A stretch of 64,000 nucleotides of DNA from Dyadobacter sp. LHD-138 (lineage in GTDB: Bacteria; Bacteroidota; Bacteroidia; Cytophagales; Spirosomataceae), in contig NZ_JAVFVU010000016.1 in the NCBI RefSeq assembly GCF_030929615.1, positions 1-64,000 of the forward strand, written 5' to 3'. A model generated the notes under the pieces. It was not told the origin of the DNA. It was given only the letters and a program-made list of their open reading frames with translations, and searched no databases. Made by a program: the position numbers and the translations under genes. Shown here piece by piece: positions 25,526 through 36,700 of this stretch (its first letter is position 1; each line of letters opens with the position of its first letter).

Positions 25526-27010
25526 TTAACGAGGTAAACCTTCGATCAGGATCAGCTGACTAGCCTGGTCTTCGGACTTGCGCACCGAACCGCCGTCAAC
25601 GCCTTTATATCTTGCTCCTCTCCATGTATGCGCTTGTATGCCCAGCATGAACGTATTCGGACGGCCCGTCACATCAGACACGTCGATCATACCACTGCTT
25701 TCCCACGAACCCAGTTTTGACGTACCACCAACATTGTATTTTGCAGCATCCGCTTCTGTTCTGCGGTGATCGATTTCGATAACCGGTGTCAACTGTCTCG
25801 TATTCAGGTTAAACTGATAAACATAACCGTCATGTTTTTCATCACCATAGCCATTCGGATCTTCCATGATATACACGTAATTTGTTGTAACACAAACGTT
25901 ATCCGGATCCTGGAAAGTTTTAGCAATACCTGTACGATCATCGCCATCCAGCAAAACTTCAAGTTTACCTTTTGTCGGATCTTTTTCATCCATCACCAAA
26001 CGGTAAACGCGGCCATATTTCGAACGGGAATAGTCTGCATTTGCACCTGAGTTATCCTGACCGGTTACCGCGAAAATCACTTCGCGGCCATTTGCTCCAC
26101 CGCCTTTGCGGTAATCTACATCCTCTACACGGCCAAATTTCATGCCTTTCAAGTCATTTACTTTCGCGTTGATCTGCGCTCCCGTAAGCGTTTTGTGGTT
26201 CTCTATTTTAGCAAATTCAACATCGTACATTGAACCTACTTTCATATCCATTTCTTTCTGGTTGTTATCCGTGCGTTTCAGCATATAAAGCAAACCATTG
26301 TCAAGATCACCGACCGTGTTTGAAACATACATCGCCAGCTGCCCGCCATTTACGTCCGAATCATCGTCACCGATCATGATAATTGTTTTTCCAGGATATG
26401 CTGTTTTAGGCAAAGGAAGCGCATTTTCTGCACTCCATCGGCCCAGTCCGGCCATCTCGCGGGAGATATTCGCCTGGCTTACATTGGCATCAACTTTTAG
26501 TGCATGGGTTCTGGATTCCAGTCCGCTTTCACCCGACGTAAGGAAAACCGGGCCAAAACCATGTTCCAGCGGAGTAGCCAGCGTTGCCGAACATAAACGC
26601 CAGGTTCCGCCATCCGAATTCAATACATATTCTCCTTTTACCGGCTTGAAAGTCTTGTCCAGTGTGATACGGGAAACTGCAAAATTATCCTCATTGTTGA
26701 CAAGAATCGTGTAATTTCCATCCGGGTTCTGGAAAAGACCGGCCCCATCGGCGGAACCACCAAAAACAAAATTTGGCGATTGTTCCAACACATCATCACT
26801 GCTTAACAACGAATACATTTTAACGCCGCTCGCACCAATACGTCCGTTCGTCGCACCGGGCAGTAATTTTGCCAGAACAGGCGTAACCGAACGGTTTGTT
26901 ACTGTAATGTCAGGACTATCGGACATGCGGTGGTCCTCACAGCCTGCCAGCAAAAGCAGGCTCAAAAGAGAAGAAGATGATAGTAAAAGTTTTTTGCTCA
27001 ACATGGTCAT
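25526..27010 (-). CDS. PhoX-like (DUF839) exported lipoprotein, putative phosphatase
   Basis: This ~494-residue protein begins with a signal sequence ending in a good lipobox (LLLLAGCEDH). The mature part resembles the PhoX/DUF839 beta-propeller family: GNYTILVNNEDNFAVSRI, FGRVEDVDYR and FQDPDNVCV are the blade-type segments where PhoX binds Ca2+ and Fe3+. PhoX enzymes are Ca2+-dependent alkaline phosphatases. Family membership is moderately supported and the activity is inferred. I favour a start at 27010 (or 27004), because the in-frame ATG at 27049 would add residues before the signal peptide. It is on the same strand as the peroxidase gene but separated from it by a terminator. Confidence 0.7.
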   Translation of the reverse strand: MTMLSKKLLLSSSSLLSLLLLAGCEDHRMSDSPDITVTNRSVTPVLAKLLPGATNGRIGASGVKMYSLLSSDDVLEQSPNFVFGGSADGAGLFQNPDGNYTILVNNEDNFAVSRITLDKTFKPVKGEYVLNSDGGTWRLCSATLATPLEHGFGPVFLTSGESGLESRTHALKVDANVSQANISREMAGLGRWSAENALPLPKTAYPGKTIIMIGDDDSDVNGGQLAMYVSNTVGDLDNGLLYMLKRTDNNQKEMDMKVGSMYDVEFAKIENHKTLTGAQINAKVNDLKGMKFGRVEDVDYRKGGGANGREVIFAVTGQDNSGANADYSRSKYGRVYRLVMDEKDPTKGKLEVLLDGDDRTGIAKTFQDPDNVCVTTNYVYIMEDPNGYGDEKHDGYVYQFNLNTRQLTPVIEIDHRRTEADAAKYNVGGTSKLGSWESSGMIDVSDVTGRPNTFMLGIQAHTWRGARYKGVDGGSVRKSEDQASQLILIEGLPR

Positions 27011-27165
27011 GGTGTTTGAATAATTTGCACAAATAAACCCTTTTACCATGTTTTGAATATGAAGCCACTATTACCAGATTATTATAATTAAGATGAGATT
27101 AAAAGCTGATTAACAAATCATTAAAGTCCGTTAATGAAGAAAAACCTGGTATAAGAAGCCATACG

Positions 27166-28218
27166 TTACTGTTTTGCAGTCTTTTTCAAATTCATCACAA
27201 GTGACAAAGAGCTGCTCCCGAAACCGGGTGTGTATTGCGCCCGGCCATAGCTGATCTCAAATCGTTTAACCCGAAGCCATGCGCCAAAGGAAAATCCCGC
27301 AAGTCCACCGGCCTCATTCAACCTGAGTTCCTGCCTGCGCAAATGATCATAACCTAACAATATTCTGAAATTTTTATGGAGTAACAATTCGGCACCCAAA
27401 GACACGTGGCGCCCTAACTTCTCGGCAATTCCCACTTTACGGGGAGTTCGGGCACCGCTTAAATCGTAGGTAAAAAAAAGGTTCGGATCGTTGTAAACCA
27501 TATCAAAACGGTTCAGATGATGGATGGTTACCGAAAACCGAATTGGCATGTACTTAGGCTTAAATGTAGTCCCAACCCGGAGGTCCACCGGCAGGATCGG
27601 GTCATTAGCCCCGACAAAATTTTGTCTTAAAAAACCGAGATTTTTAACAACAAAACCAACGGTAAAATCCTCCTTTGGATGCTTGAAAACACCTCCCCAG
27701 TCAACCGCCAAACCCCAAACATGATAAGATTCAATGGAAGAACCGGCCACTTTCACCGTGCCGCCAAGGGTAAAAGCACCAATGGTTTGCCCATAACCGA
27801 CCGATAAACCATAATCCGCCGCCCTGAATTCTCCGATCACGTTACCAATGTCATCGGTTTCGGTCATGTTGCCATAATTAAGATATTGCAATCCTACGCC
27901 CCAGGTTCCTCCCGTACGCTTTACGCCGTTGGCATAGGCAAGATTCAAAAATTTGGTATCGGCCAGGTAAGGCATCAGATTCAATGAAACCTGATCCTCT
28001 TTTGTGGAATCCAGTAGTGCAGGATTTTGTAAAAACAGAGCCGGATCGTTACCGGCAATGGTCATATGGTTCGCTCCCAGCGCCGTACTTTTTGCCTGCG
28101 CCGGAAGTTGCAGAAAATTGAGTCCGCTCCTTCCGCCGGTTGTTTGTGCCGTAACTTTTACCTGAACAAGGCAAAGAATCACCATCCAAAAAGTAAAGCG
28201 CATACCATTCTGCCTCAT
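27166..28218 (-). CDS. porQ: Type IX secretion system protein PorQ
   Basis: This ~350-residue protein has a signal peptide (VILCLVQVKVTAQ) followed by a beta-rich outer-membrane domain. The N-terminal mature segment GLNFLQLPAQAKSTALG, then the IAGNDPALFLQNPALL stretch and repeated glycine-aromatic strands (WGVGLQYLNYG), are characteristic of PorQ in the PorV/FadL-like fold. PorQ belongs to the Bacteroidota type IX secretion and attachment machinery, and its presence is good evidence for the phylum. I chose the ATG at 28218, which gives a normal signal peptide; an ATG at 28317 would overlap the divergent carboxyltransferase start. Its neighbours are not other Por genes. Confidence 0.85.
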   Translation of the reverse strand: MRQNGMRFTFWMVILCLVQVKVTAQTTGGRSGLNFLQLPAQAKSTALGANHMTIAGNDPALFLQNPALLDSTKEDQVSLNLMPYLADTKFLNLAYANGVKRTGGTWGVGLQYLNYGNMTETDDIGNVIGEFRAADYGLSVGYGQTIGAFTLGGTVKVAGSSIESYHVWGLAVDWGGVFKHPKEDFTVGFVVKNLGFLRQNFVGANDPILPVDLRVGTTFKPKYMPIRFSVTIHHLNRFDMVYNDPNLFFTYDLSGARTPRKVGIAEKLGRHVSLGAELLLHKNFRILLGYDHLRRQELRLNEAGGLAGFSFGAWLRVKRFEISYGRAQYTPGFGSSSLSLVMNLKKTAKQ

Positions 28219-28307
28219 AGAAATGCAAAAATTTCCCGATTCCGTTAAAATGACATTATATTTATGAATCTGTTTAATAACAAATGTAACTATATCGTCC
28301 GTATTAC

Positions 28308-29867
28308 ATGGAATCAAGATTTGCCGCGACTTCGAAAAAAGACCTTTTAGATAAAAAAAATGCAGAAGCTGACCTTGGGGGAGGCGAAAAAAGGATTAAA
28401 ACCCAACATGCAAAAGGAAAACTTACCGCGCGCGAACGAGTTTTGATTTTACTGGACGAAGGTTCTTTTGAAGAAATAGGCAAATTTGTCATGCACAGAA
28501 GCCGGGATTTCGGGCTGGATAAGGAACATTATCTGGGCGATGGCGTGGTGACGGGATATGGTACAATCAACGGCAGACTGGTTTATGTGTTTGCACAGGA
28601 TTTTACCATTTTCGGTGGGTCGCTTTCTGAAACACACGCCGAAAAAATCTGCAAGATCATGGATCTGGCGATGAAAAACGGGGCGCCGGTTATCGGTTTA
28701 AATGACTCAGGCGGTGCACGTATTCAGGAAGGTGTGCTTTCGCTGGCGGGTTATGCCGACATCTTTTATAAAAACACGCTGGCTTCCGGCGTTATTCCAC
28801 AAATTTCTGCCATCATGGGCCCCTGTGCCGGCGGCGCAGTTTATTCTCCGGCCATTACGGATTTTATTCTGATGGTCGAAAACAGCAGTTATATGTTTGT
28901 GACCGGACCTAATGTGGTCAAAACGGTTACGCATGAAGACGTAACTTCCGAGGAACTGGGCGGAGCCATGACGCATGCAACCAAATCCGGTGTGACGCAT
29001 TTTGTAGCGCCCAACGAAGTGGAATGTTTGTTATACATCAAAAAATTGTTGCGTTATCTTCCGCAAAACTGCGAAGATGACGCACCCCGTCTGCCCTATC
29101 ATCCTGCCAACGAATCCAGGCCGGTACTCAACAACATCATTCCCGAAAATCCGAACCAGCCTTATGACATTCGTGAGGTTATCGAAGAGCTCGCGGATAG
29201 CGATACGTTCTTTGAAGTGCATAAACATTTCGCTGAAAATATCGTCGTCGGTTTTGCGCGTATTGCCGGAAGAAGTATTGGTGTTGTGGCGAATCAGCCT
29301 GCCGTACTGGCGGGTGTTCTGGACATCAATGCGAGTCAGAAAGCGGCACGGTTTGTCCGGTTTTGCGATTGTTTTAATATCCCCTTGCTCGTATTGGAAG
29401 ATGTCCCCGGATTTTTGCCAGGTACCGATCAGGAATGGAATGGTATTATTACCAACGGAGCTAAATTGCTTTTTGCGTTTTGCGAGGCAACTGTCCCGCG
29501 TATTACCGTCATTACCCGCAAGGCCTATGGAGGCGCCTATGACGTGATGAACTCCAAACACATTGGCGCCGATATGAATTTTGCCTGGCCAACCGCAGAA
29601 ATCGCCGTGATGGGCGCCAGTGGCGCAGCTGAGATCATTTTCAAAAGAGAAATTGCCGAAGCAGAAAATCCGGCCGAAAAGTTGCAGGAGAAAATAGAAG
29701 AGTACACGAGGAAATTCGCAAACCCGTACCGGGCAGCGCATCGCGGCTATGTTGATGAAGTAATTTACCCTGAACAAACCCGGGAAAAGCTGATCCGCGC
29801 CTTCGCGATGCTTGAAAATAAGGTAGCCACCCTGCCAAGAAAAAAACACGGTAATATCCCGTTGTAA
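28308..29867 (+). CDS. Acyl-CoA carboxylase carboxyltransferase (beta) subunit
   Basis: This 519-residue carboxyltransferase is of the propionyl-/methylmalonyl-CoA type. It has two crotonase-like halves. The CoA site has [24 protein letters not shown] and [16 protein letters not shown]. The carboxybiotin side has [17 protein letters not shown] and [14 protein letters not shown]. It should transfer CO2 from carboxybiotin to an acyl-CoA or act in methylmalonyl-CoA decarboxylation. No biotin carboxylase gene is adjacent, but a free biotin carrier gene lies in this window at 55364 and could be its partner (inference). It starts ~90 bp from porQ in the opposite direction. Confidence 0.93.
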   Translation: MESRFAATSKKDLLDKKNAEADLGGGEKRIKTQHAKGKLTARERVLILLDEGSFEEIGKFVMHRSRDFGLDKEHYLGDGVVTGYGTINGRLVYVFAQDFTIFGGSLSETHAEKICKIMDLAMKNGAPVIGLNDSGGARIQEGVLSLAGYADIFYKNTLASGVIPQISAIMGPCAGGAVYSPAITDFILMVENSSYMFVTGPNVVKTVTHEDVTSEELGGAMTHATKSGVTHFVAPNEVECLLYIKKLLRYLPQNCEDDAPRLPYHPANESRPVLNNIIPENPNQPYDIREVIEELADSDTFFEVHKHFAENIVVGFARIAGRSIGVVANQPAVLAGVLDINASQKAARFVRFCDCFNIPLLVLEDVPGFLPGTDQEWNGIITNGAKLLFAFCEATVPRITVITRKAYGGAYDVMNSKHIGADMNFAWPTAEIAVMGASGAAEIIFKREIAEAENPAEKLQEKIEEYTRKFANPYRAAHRGYVDEVIYPEQTREKLIRAFAMLENKVATLPRKKHGNIPL

Positions 29868-29901
29868 AATCACTTTTCAACTTTATTCCATCCAAACATA
29901 C

Positions 29902-29950
29902 TGCCCCTGAATATGTTTATCAGAAAGCACTGATAAGTATATTCAGGGCA
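29902..29950 (+). terminator. Hairpin after the carboxyltransferase gene
   Basis: A long imperfect inverted repeat (tgcccctgaatatgtttatcag / ctgataagtatattcagggca) with one bulge and a small loop lies 34 bp past the stop. There is no clear T run, so it may be a stabiliser or a factor-dependent terminator. Confidence 0.6.
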
Positions 29951-30140
29951 CAACCGTTTACTCAAATCCGTTACCATTCGATAAAATTCAGTTGACTGAT
30001 TATCAGACACATTATAACTTTATCACTAAGTTAAATCTGCTACGTTATTCTCTACAAAAAACCGCCACGGCACCTGCAAATGCTTTGTAAAAAGCCCAAG
30101 CAAGGCGTTAGCTATTGATTTACATTTAAAGTGTACAGCT

Positions 30141-31013
30141 ATGATCAGAAAAATACTGAAATGGACCGGTATTACGTTAGGTAGTATTTTGGTTCTGCTG
30201 GGGATTGCTTATCTCTATGTTTATTACAGCACAGAAGCCCGAGCCGACAAAGTCTATGAAGCAAAACTTCAGAAAATAACCATCCCGGACGATAGCCTTT
30301 CCCGCTCAAAAGGCGAACATATTGCAGAGATTCGCGGCTGTAAGGGATGTCATGGACATGACCTTTCCGGTGGCCGTGCTTTCGCCGATGAACAATCACC
30401 GATCGGCATCTTGTACAGCGCCAACATTACTTCCGGTAAGGGCGGCATCCAATATGACGATGAAGACTGGATCCGGGCTTTACGCCACGGCCTGGGAAAA
30501 GACAACCGTTCCCTCTGGTTTATGCCTTCCCATGAAATTTACCAGATTTCAAATCAGGATATGGCCTGTCTGATCAGTTATGTAAAAACCCGCCCGCCGG
30601 TTGATAAGGCCAATCATAAAAAATCTTTGAAACCATTGGGCCGGATATTGACATTTCTGGGAGAATTCCCGCTTTTCCCAGCTGAAAAAATTGACCACAA
30701 TGCCGTTTATCCCGATGTTGTGACTGCCAGTACAGCGCCAGAATATGGCAAATACCTGACGTTGACCTGTAAAGGATGTCACGGTGATAATTTTAAAGGA
30801 GCACCGGCCCATAACCCTGATGAACCGCCAATTCCAAATATAAGCTCCACCGCCAATCTCGGAAAATGGACAGAAGCAGGCTTTATCAAGACTTTACGTA
30901 CCGGTAAAACACCCGAAGGCCGGCAGTTGAGCGACGCGATGCCCTGGCGGGAGTTCACCTACACCGATAATGAGCTGAAAGCGGTTTATGCCTACCTGCA
31001 TCAGCTCCCCTGA
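30141..31013 (+). CDS. Membrane-anchored di-haem cytochrome c
   Basis: This 290-residue protein has one N-terminal hydrophobic anchor (about 8-28) followed by two periplasmic cytochrome c domains with haem sites CKGCH at about residues 67 and 210. A possible distal Met ligand lies in LWFMPSHE and another in LSDAMPWREF. The double-domain plan resembles cytochrome subunits that pass electrons from periplasmic dehydrogenases to the respiratory chain. No dehydrogenase gene is directly linked, but a Gfo/Idh oxidoreductase and an SMP-30-like protein lie downstream. A ScyD-like lipoprotein gene starts 100 bp later on the same strand. Confidence 0.85.
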   Translation: MIRKILKWTGITLGSILVLLGIAYLYVYYSTEARADKVYEAKLQKITIPDDSLSRSKGEHIAEIRGCKGCHGHDLSGGRAFADEQSPIGILYSANITSGKGGIQYDDEDWIRALRHGLGKDNRSLWFMPSHEIYQISNQDMACLISYVKTRPPVDKANHKKSLKPLGRILTFLGEFPLFPAEKIDHNAVYPDVVTASTAPEYGKYLTLTCKGCHGDNFKGAPAHNPDEPPIPNISSTANLGKWTEAGFIKTLRTGKTPEGRQLSDAMPWREFTYTDNELKAVYAYLHQLP

Positions 31014-31113
31014 TGACCGAATAATAACAATATTACATCGTCTTTCGACGAGAGCAATTTGTTTATTAATATCGCGTAATACTTTGCTTATCAACGACAT
31101 AAATATTACCATT

Positions 31114-32121
31114 ATGAAAGCATCATTTCTATTAATGCTCACCCTTCTGTTACTGATTTTTACCGCCGGATGTACCGATCACGCGATTATCGAGGATCCG
31201 CTGCAATTCAAATCCGCTGAGTTTTCAAGCGGTCTTATGGCACCGTTGGGAATAACCCAGGGGGCAAACAACTATTTATGGGTGACCGAACAAGGAACCG
31301 GACAGGGAAATTCCGGAAGAGTTTCGGTGATTACGCCTGATGGAAAAATCTGGCCTGCCATCACGGGTTTTAAATCCGACATCAGTCCTGAGCAAACGCC
31401 AAGCGGCCTTACCCATTTGAGCTACAAGGATGGAAAACTTTACATTCTGCACGGTGTATTGGGCAAATTGTTTATTGCCGATGTATCTAATTTTAAACCG
31501 GGCGTAACGCCTGCAATGGATGCCGCTGCTTTACCTAATGAGACCATTAATCTGTTTGTGTTGGGTTCAGCTTTCAAGGTGCACAAACACGAGTCCAATA
31601 TTTATAACCTGACCTGGGGACCAAACGGCGATCTTTACATAACGGACGCTGCCGCCAACGCCATCGTAAAGCGCAGTCCGGATAAGTCGCTGGCTATTTT
31701 TGCCGAATTCCCGCCTTACGACAATCAGGGACAAAAAGTTGATTTCGTACCAACCGGTATCGTGTATGACGGGACAAAATTTCTGGTATCTTCCCTGAGC
31801 GGATTTCCTTTCGTTCCCGGTCTGGCAACGATTCAGCAGGTTGACAAAGCTGGCAATGTATCACTTTACAAAAGCGGATTTACCACCCTGGTTGACATTG
31901 TACTGACCCCTACCAATAAACCTTTGGTGCTTTCATTCGCTCAGTTTTCTTTTTCCCCTCCCCCTCCGGGTTTTGTACCTAATACCGGTAAAATTTCCAA
32001 TGAAGATGGAACCACAATCATGGACGGCATCATGATGGCAACCGATATAGAACGTACTGACGATAAAACGTATGTTGTTTTATCGATGGCACTCGGAAAA
32101 ATTTTCAAGCTGACTTATTGA
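31114..32121 (+). CDS. ScyD/ScyE-like beta-propeller lipoprotein
   Basis: This 335-residue lipoprotein has signal LLLLIFTAGC (lipobox TAGC). The mature part looks like a six-bladed propeller: SGLMAPLGITQGANNYLWVTEQGTG, TPSGLTHLSYKDGKLYILHG, YNLTWGPNGDLYITDAAANA and similar glycine-rich blades. This matches the ScyD/ScyE family name recalled from cyanobacterial scytonemin clusters and widely applied in Bacteroidota; it gives no firm function. I chose the ATG at 31114 because it begins the signal peptide. It follows the di-haem cytochrome on the same strand and is closed by a hairpin. Confidence 0.75.
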   Translation: MKASFLLMLTLLLLIFTAGCTDHAIIEDPLQFKSAEFSSGLMAPLGITQGANNYLWVTEQGTGQGNSGRVSVITPDGKIWPAITGFKSDISPEQTPSGLTHLSYKDGKLYILHGVLGKLFIADVSNFKPGVTPAMDAAALPNETINLFVLGSAFKVHKHESNIYNLTWGPNGDLYITDAAANAIVKRSPDKSLAIFAEFPPYDNQGQKVDFVPTGIVYDGTKFLVSSLSGFPFVPGLATIQQVDKAGNVSLYKSGFTTLVDIVLTPTNKPLVLSFAQFSFSPPPPGFVPNTGKISNEDGTTIMDGIMMATDIERTDDKTYVVLSMALGKIFKLTY

Positions 32122-32431
32122 TAAAATACAACAAGCCGGTCAAAACCAAAAGCGTGGTCTTTTAATAAAGGCTACGCTTTTGTTGTTCATTGCGTGAATG
32201 TATTTGTTCGGTCATTTTTCGGATCACCCGGATACATGCCATATTCCTGTGCGTGATCAGCTGCTGAAATACTTATCCAAATAATTGTCGGATAAGAAGT
32301 TAAATTGAAATATTATCCCGAATCACATAACTCCCTTTGTTACATTCTAAATAATGTCATAATTTCACACGTATTTAGTAATATTATTTACAATCCTATA
32401 CTTTTCAATTTCCTAAATTATCCCTTAACTA
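32122..32431. other. Intergenic region before the Gfo/Idh gene
   Basis: This 310-bp stretch contains a hairpin at its start and is otherwise strongly A/T-rich with no open frame. It probably carries the promoter of the Gfo/Idh-DUF1080 pair. No exact TAnnTTTG box was found. Confidence 0.4.
32147..32182 (+). terminator. Hairpin after the ScyD-like gene
   Basis: The arms caaaagcgt and acgcttttg pair perfectly around an A/T-rich loop, followed by a moderately T-rich tail, 25 bp past the stop codon. Confidence 0.6.
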
Positions 32432-33706
32432 ATGAAAGAAAAGAAAGGCACTTCTTCGTCCAGGCGTAACTTTATCAAAGGTTCGCTGGCGACGTTCGTC
32501 ACATTTTCCATCGTACCCCGCCACGTATTAGGCAAAGGCTTTATTGCGCCCAGCGACCAGCTTACCAAAGCCATTGTGGGCGTAGGTTCCATGGGCCGCG
32601 GCCACATTCCTTATGCCGGCACCAAGGTAGTAGCACTTTGCGATGTTGACAAAACCCATCTTCAAAAAGCCGTTGACCTGGTAGACAAAGGGGTAAAAAC
32701 CTTTTCAGACTACCGCGAATTAATCCAATTACCGGAAGTTGATATCGTTCACGTAGCGACTCCGCCGCACTGGCACGGAATCATCGCCGCCGATGCGGCA
32801 CGTGCAGGGAAAGATGTATGGTGTGAAAAACCAATGACCCGGACAATCGGCGAAGGAAAACGTTTGGTAGAAGCAGTTCAGCAGCACGGAAGAATTTTCC
32901 GTCTGAATACCTGGTTCCGTTTTGAGGATAATTTTTATGGTATGAAAACAACCGTGAAGCCAATCAAAAAATTGGTTCAGAGCGGATTGTTGGGATGGCC
33001 GTTGAAAGTGACGGTGAGCAAGCATACCGGTTTCGACTGGAAGTTTTACTGGGTTGGAAAAACGGTTAACGAGCCTCAGCCTGTTCCGGCCGAACTTGAC
33101 TACGACATGTGGCTCGGACCAGCACCGTACAAACCATACAGCGCACACCGCGTTCACCAGACTTTCCGGGGTTATTGGGATTATGATGGAGGCGGATTGG
33201 GTGATATGGGACAACATTATATTGACCCGATCCAGTATTTTCTTGGTAAAGACGATACCAGCCCGGTAAGTGTTGAAGTGGATGCACCGCAGCAGCACTC
33301 GGAAGCCGTTGGCACGTGGAGACGTATCACATATACCTACGCCGATGGCTGCCAGATCGTGCTGGATGGTGAGGCAAAAGATGAAAACGTTGCTTATATC
33401 GAGGGACCTAAAGGCAAACTTTATCCTAATTTCCGTTCGGATATTCAGGATCTTGAAAAGAAACTGGCTGCCTTCCCGGACCCTGAGCCGCAGGTTACAG
33501 ATTTTGTTGAAGCGGTAAAAAGCCGTCAGAAATTTGCATTGAATGAAGAAAACGGACACCGTTCATGTACATTGGTGAACATGGGACTGATCGCGCTTCG
33601 TTTGGGCCGCTCGTTGAAATTTGATCCTGTCAAGCAAGAATTTATCGACGACGAAGGCGCAAACCGTCTGATCGACCAGCCTATGCGTGGACCCTGGACC
33701 ATGTAA
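32432..33706 (+). CDS. Tat-exported Gfo/Idh/MocA family oxidoreductase
   Basis: This 424-residue NAD(P)-dependent oxidoreductase starts with a twin-arginine signal (SSRRNFIKGSLATFV). Folded export with bound cofactor is therefore expected. The Rossmann motif is VGVGSMGRGH and the family EKP motif is CEKPMTRTIGEG. The C-terminal alpha/beta domain includes WDYDGGGLGDMGQHYIDP, with a likely catalytic His. Exported Gfo/Idh proteins are often coded beside DUF1080 hydrolases and are linked to 3-keto-glycoside chemistry. Here a double-DUF1080 protein follows by 81 bp, so the two probably form an operon acting on glycosides in the periplasm (inference). Confidence 0.88.
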   Translation: MKEKKGTSSSRRNFIKGSLATFVTFSIVPRHVLGKGFIAPSDQLTKAIVGVGSMGRGHIPYAGTKVVALCDVDKTHLQKAVDLVDKGVKTFSDYRELIQLPEVDIVHVATPPHWHGIIAADAARAGKDVWCEKPMTRTIGEGKRLVEAVQQHGRIFRLNTWFRFEDNFYGMKTTVKPIKKLVQSGLLGWPLKVTVSKHTGFDWKFYWVGKTVNEPQPVPAELDYDMWLGPAPYKPYSAHRVHQTFRGYWDYDGGGLGDMGQHYIDPIQYFLGKDDTSPVSVEVDAPQQHSEAVGTWRRITYTYADGCQIVLDGEAKDENVAYIEGPKGKLYPNFRSDIQDLEKKLAAFPDPEPQVTDFVEAVKSRQKFALNEENGHRSCTLVNMGLIALRLGRSLKFDPVKQEFIDDEGANRLIDQPMRGPWTM

Positions 33707-33787
33707 ATATCATGGACGTAAAAATCTCCTAACCGGACCAACGGCGAAGAGAAAATCCAAAACCGTTTCATTCATTTAAAATAAATC

Positions 33788-36700
33788 ATGAAAAAAATTA
33801 TATATGCGCTGCTTGCTTGCTGTATGCTGAATACGGGTGCAATGGCTCAATTGGATAAAAACAGAACCTTATCAACCCGGATTGCCGACTTACTGGCACA
33901 GCTGCCGGCTGATAATGCAACACAGTTAAAGAAAAACATGGACGAGCTGGGCGAACTTGGGAAACCAGGTCTGGTTCAGATTGCGACGATGCTGGCTGCA
34001 CCGGGCAAAGGAGACGATACCAAAGTTCAATATGCTTTGGCTGGTTTTACTTACTATACTGCACAAGCCGGAAAAGAAGCATGGCGTAAAACGGCCGCCG
34101 AAGCTTATGTGGAAGCTTTATCAAAAGTAGAAGCATCGGAAAACAAACAATTTTTGATTTATCAGCTGCAAACGATTGGTAAAGACGAAGCTGTACCGGC
34201 ATTGGCCACTTTTCTGACGGACGAAAAATTATCAGGACCAGCGGCAAGAACATTGGCAAGAATAGGATCAGAGGCTGCCGGAAAGGCATTGCTGCAAGGT
34301 TTGACCAATGCAAAAGGTAATCCTCAGATTTCAATTACCGAAGCACTGGGTGCTAGCCGCTATAAAGATGCTGCCTCAGCGATTGAAAAAACGGCTGCAA
34401 GCGAAGCGCTGAACCTGCGTAAAGTAAGTTTATTCGCGCTTTCTGAAATCGGCGTACCTTCTTCGGAAGCGATATTGGCTGCTGCTGCTAAAAAAGCCAG
34501 TTATGGTTACGATGAAGCTAATTCGACTGCGGCCTATCTGAATTACTTGTCCCGTTTGTCATTAACAGGCAATGCGCCCATTGCAGAAAAAGCTGCGCTG
34601 GCACTTACAACAACGCTGGTAGATCCGAAACAAACGGACACCCGTTCTTCTGCTTTGAAAATTTATGCAGACAGCAAAAAACGTGAAAGTGTTCCTGTTT
34701 TGGTAAAAGCAATGGAAAGTACAGATGCTGAGTATCGCGCTGCGGCTCTGAAACTGGGTCAAAAATACACGATGGCGGACGGAACCACACCTTGGTTGAA
34801 CGCTTTGAAAAAAGCAAAACCGGAAGTTCAGTCTGAAATTATTTACATGCTTGGACGTACTGAGTCAAAAGACGCTTTGCCAGCGGTTACCAAATCTTTG
34901 GCATCAAAAGATTCAAAAGTAAAAGCGGCTGCGATTTGGGCTGTCGGAAAAATTGGCGGTGAGAGCAGTTTGCCTGCATTGCTTCCAATACTGAAAAAAG
35001 GAACTTCGGACGAAATCAAATCCGTTAAAAATACGCTTCTGACTTTGAAAGGAAATACTGTGGTGGATCAGCTTGCTACCGCATTGCCTGCTTTGCCTGC
35101 AACGGCTCAACCTGCCGTTATTGATGTGTTGGCTGCAAGAGCTGCAAGTGCTAAAATGAGTACTGTTTCGGCGTTGCTGACCAGTGCAAATCCGGAAGTA
35201 AAATCGGCGGCTTTCAGCGCTTTGAAATCATTGGCTACTTCAAATGATTTGCCTCAGTTGTTTACACTTTTAAACGCTGTAAGCAATGCTGATGAAGTTT
35301 CTGCCGTTCAGAAAGCCGTGATCACGGGTGTAAAAGGTTCCGGAAATACTTCTGCCCAGAGCGACCTGATCCTGAAACAAATCACGACTTCTCCTGCCGA
35401 TAAACAATCACGCTATCTTGCGGTTTTGGCAAGTATCGGTGGCACCAAAGCTTTAACTTCTGTTGTTGCTTCGTACAATTCGGGCGATGCGGTTTCTAAA
35501 AAAGCGGCCATCGCTGCACTTTCCAACTGGACGGATGCAAGCGCTGCCAATGAACTTTTGGCGATTGCCAAGAAATCAACGGATTCAGAGGATTTCAATC
35601 TTGCTTTAACGGGTTATGTGTCAGGCATTACAAAATCGCCTAAAACACCGGTTAATAAGGTTTTGATGTTGCACAACGCGCTTGACATTGCAAAAACGGA
35701 TGCGCAAAAGGAATTGATATTGAAAGAATTGCCAAAATATAAAACCTTTGGCGCTTTGCTTCTGGCTGGTAAGTATCTTGATGCAACCGGTGCTGTGCAG
35801 CAAGCTGCGGCACAGGCTGTGATGAGTGTTGGCCTGGCCAATAAAAATTTTACGGGTGAAGAAGTTCGTTCATTGCTAACAAAAACCTCAGCGGCACTTA
35901 AGGGCCAGGACAGCGAGTACCAGAAGGAATCAATTCGGAAGCATTTATCCGAAATGCCAGCTGGCGAGGGATTTGTTTCTTTGTTCAACGGAAAAGATCT
36001 TTCAGGCTGGAAGGGTTTGGTAGAAAACCCGATTGCGCGCGGCAAAATGAACGCCGACACTTTGGCTGCCAAACAGAAAAAAGCGGATGACGTAATGCGT
36101 TCCGGCTGGGCCGCTAAAAATGGCGAGCTGGTTTTCTCAGGACACGGCGATAACCTTTGTACGGTAAAACAATACGGAGATTTCGAAATGTTTGTCGACT
36201 GGAAAATTGAATCAAAAGGTGATGCCGGCATCTATCTTCGCGGAACACCGCAGGTGCAGATCTGGGATACTTCGCGTGTGGAAGTGGGTGCGCAGGTAGG
36301 TTCAGGTGGTTTGTATAACAATACAAAAAATCCTAAAAACCCGACCAAACTTGCTGACAACGCCATCGGTGACTGGAATAATTTCCACATTACCATGATC
36401 GGTGACCGTGTGACGGTTGAGCTAAACGGAGAAAAAGTAGTAGACAATGTAATTCTTGAAAACTACTGGGACCGTAAACTGCCGATTTTTGTGAAAGAGC
36501 AATTGGAATTGCAGGCGCATGGCAATATCATTTATTACCGTAATGTCTATGTCCGCGAAATCGCTCGTCCTGAGCCGTTTGTTCTATCAGAAGAAGAAAA
36601 GAAAGAAGGTTATAAAATCCTTTTCGACGGTACCAACATGCACGAATGGGCTGGTAATACAACCGACTACACGAGCAAAAACGGCGAAATGGTATTGAAT

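Noticed and set aside
29031..29873. Long minus-strand open frame (280 residues) opposite the carboxyltransferase gene
   Set aside because: Antisense shadow of a well-conserved gene; composition rich in Phe, Ile and His with no domain.
32729..33559. Long minus-strand open frame (276 residues) opposite the Gfo/Idh gene
   Set aside because: Antisense shadow; the plus-strand frame carries all recognised motifs.
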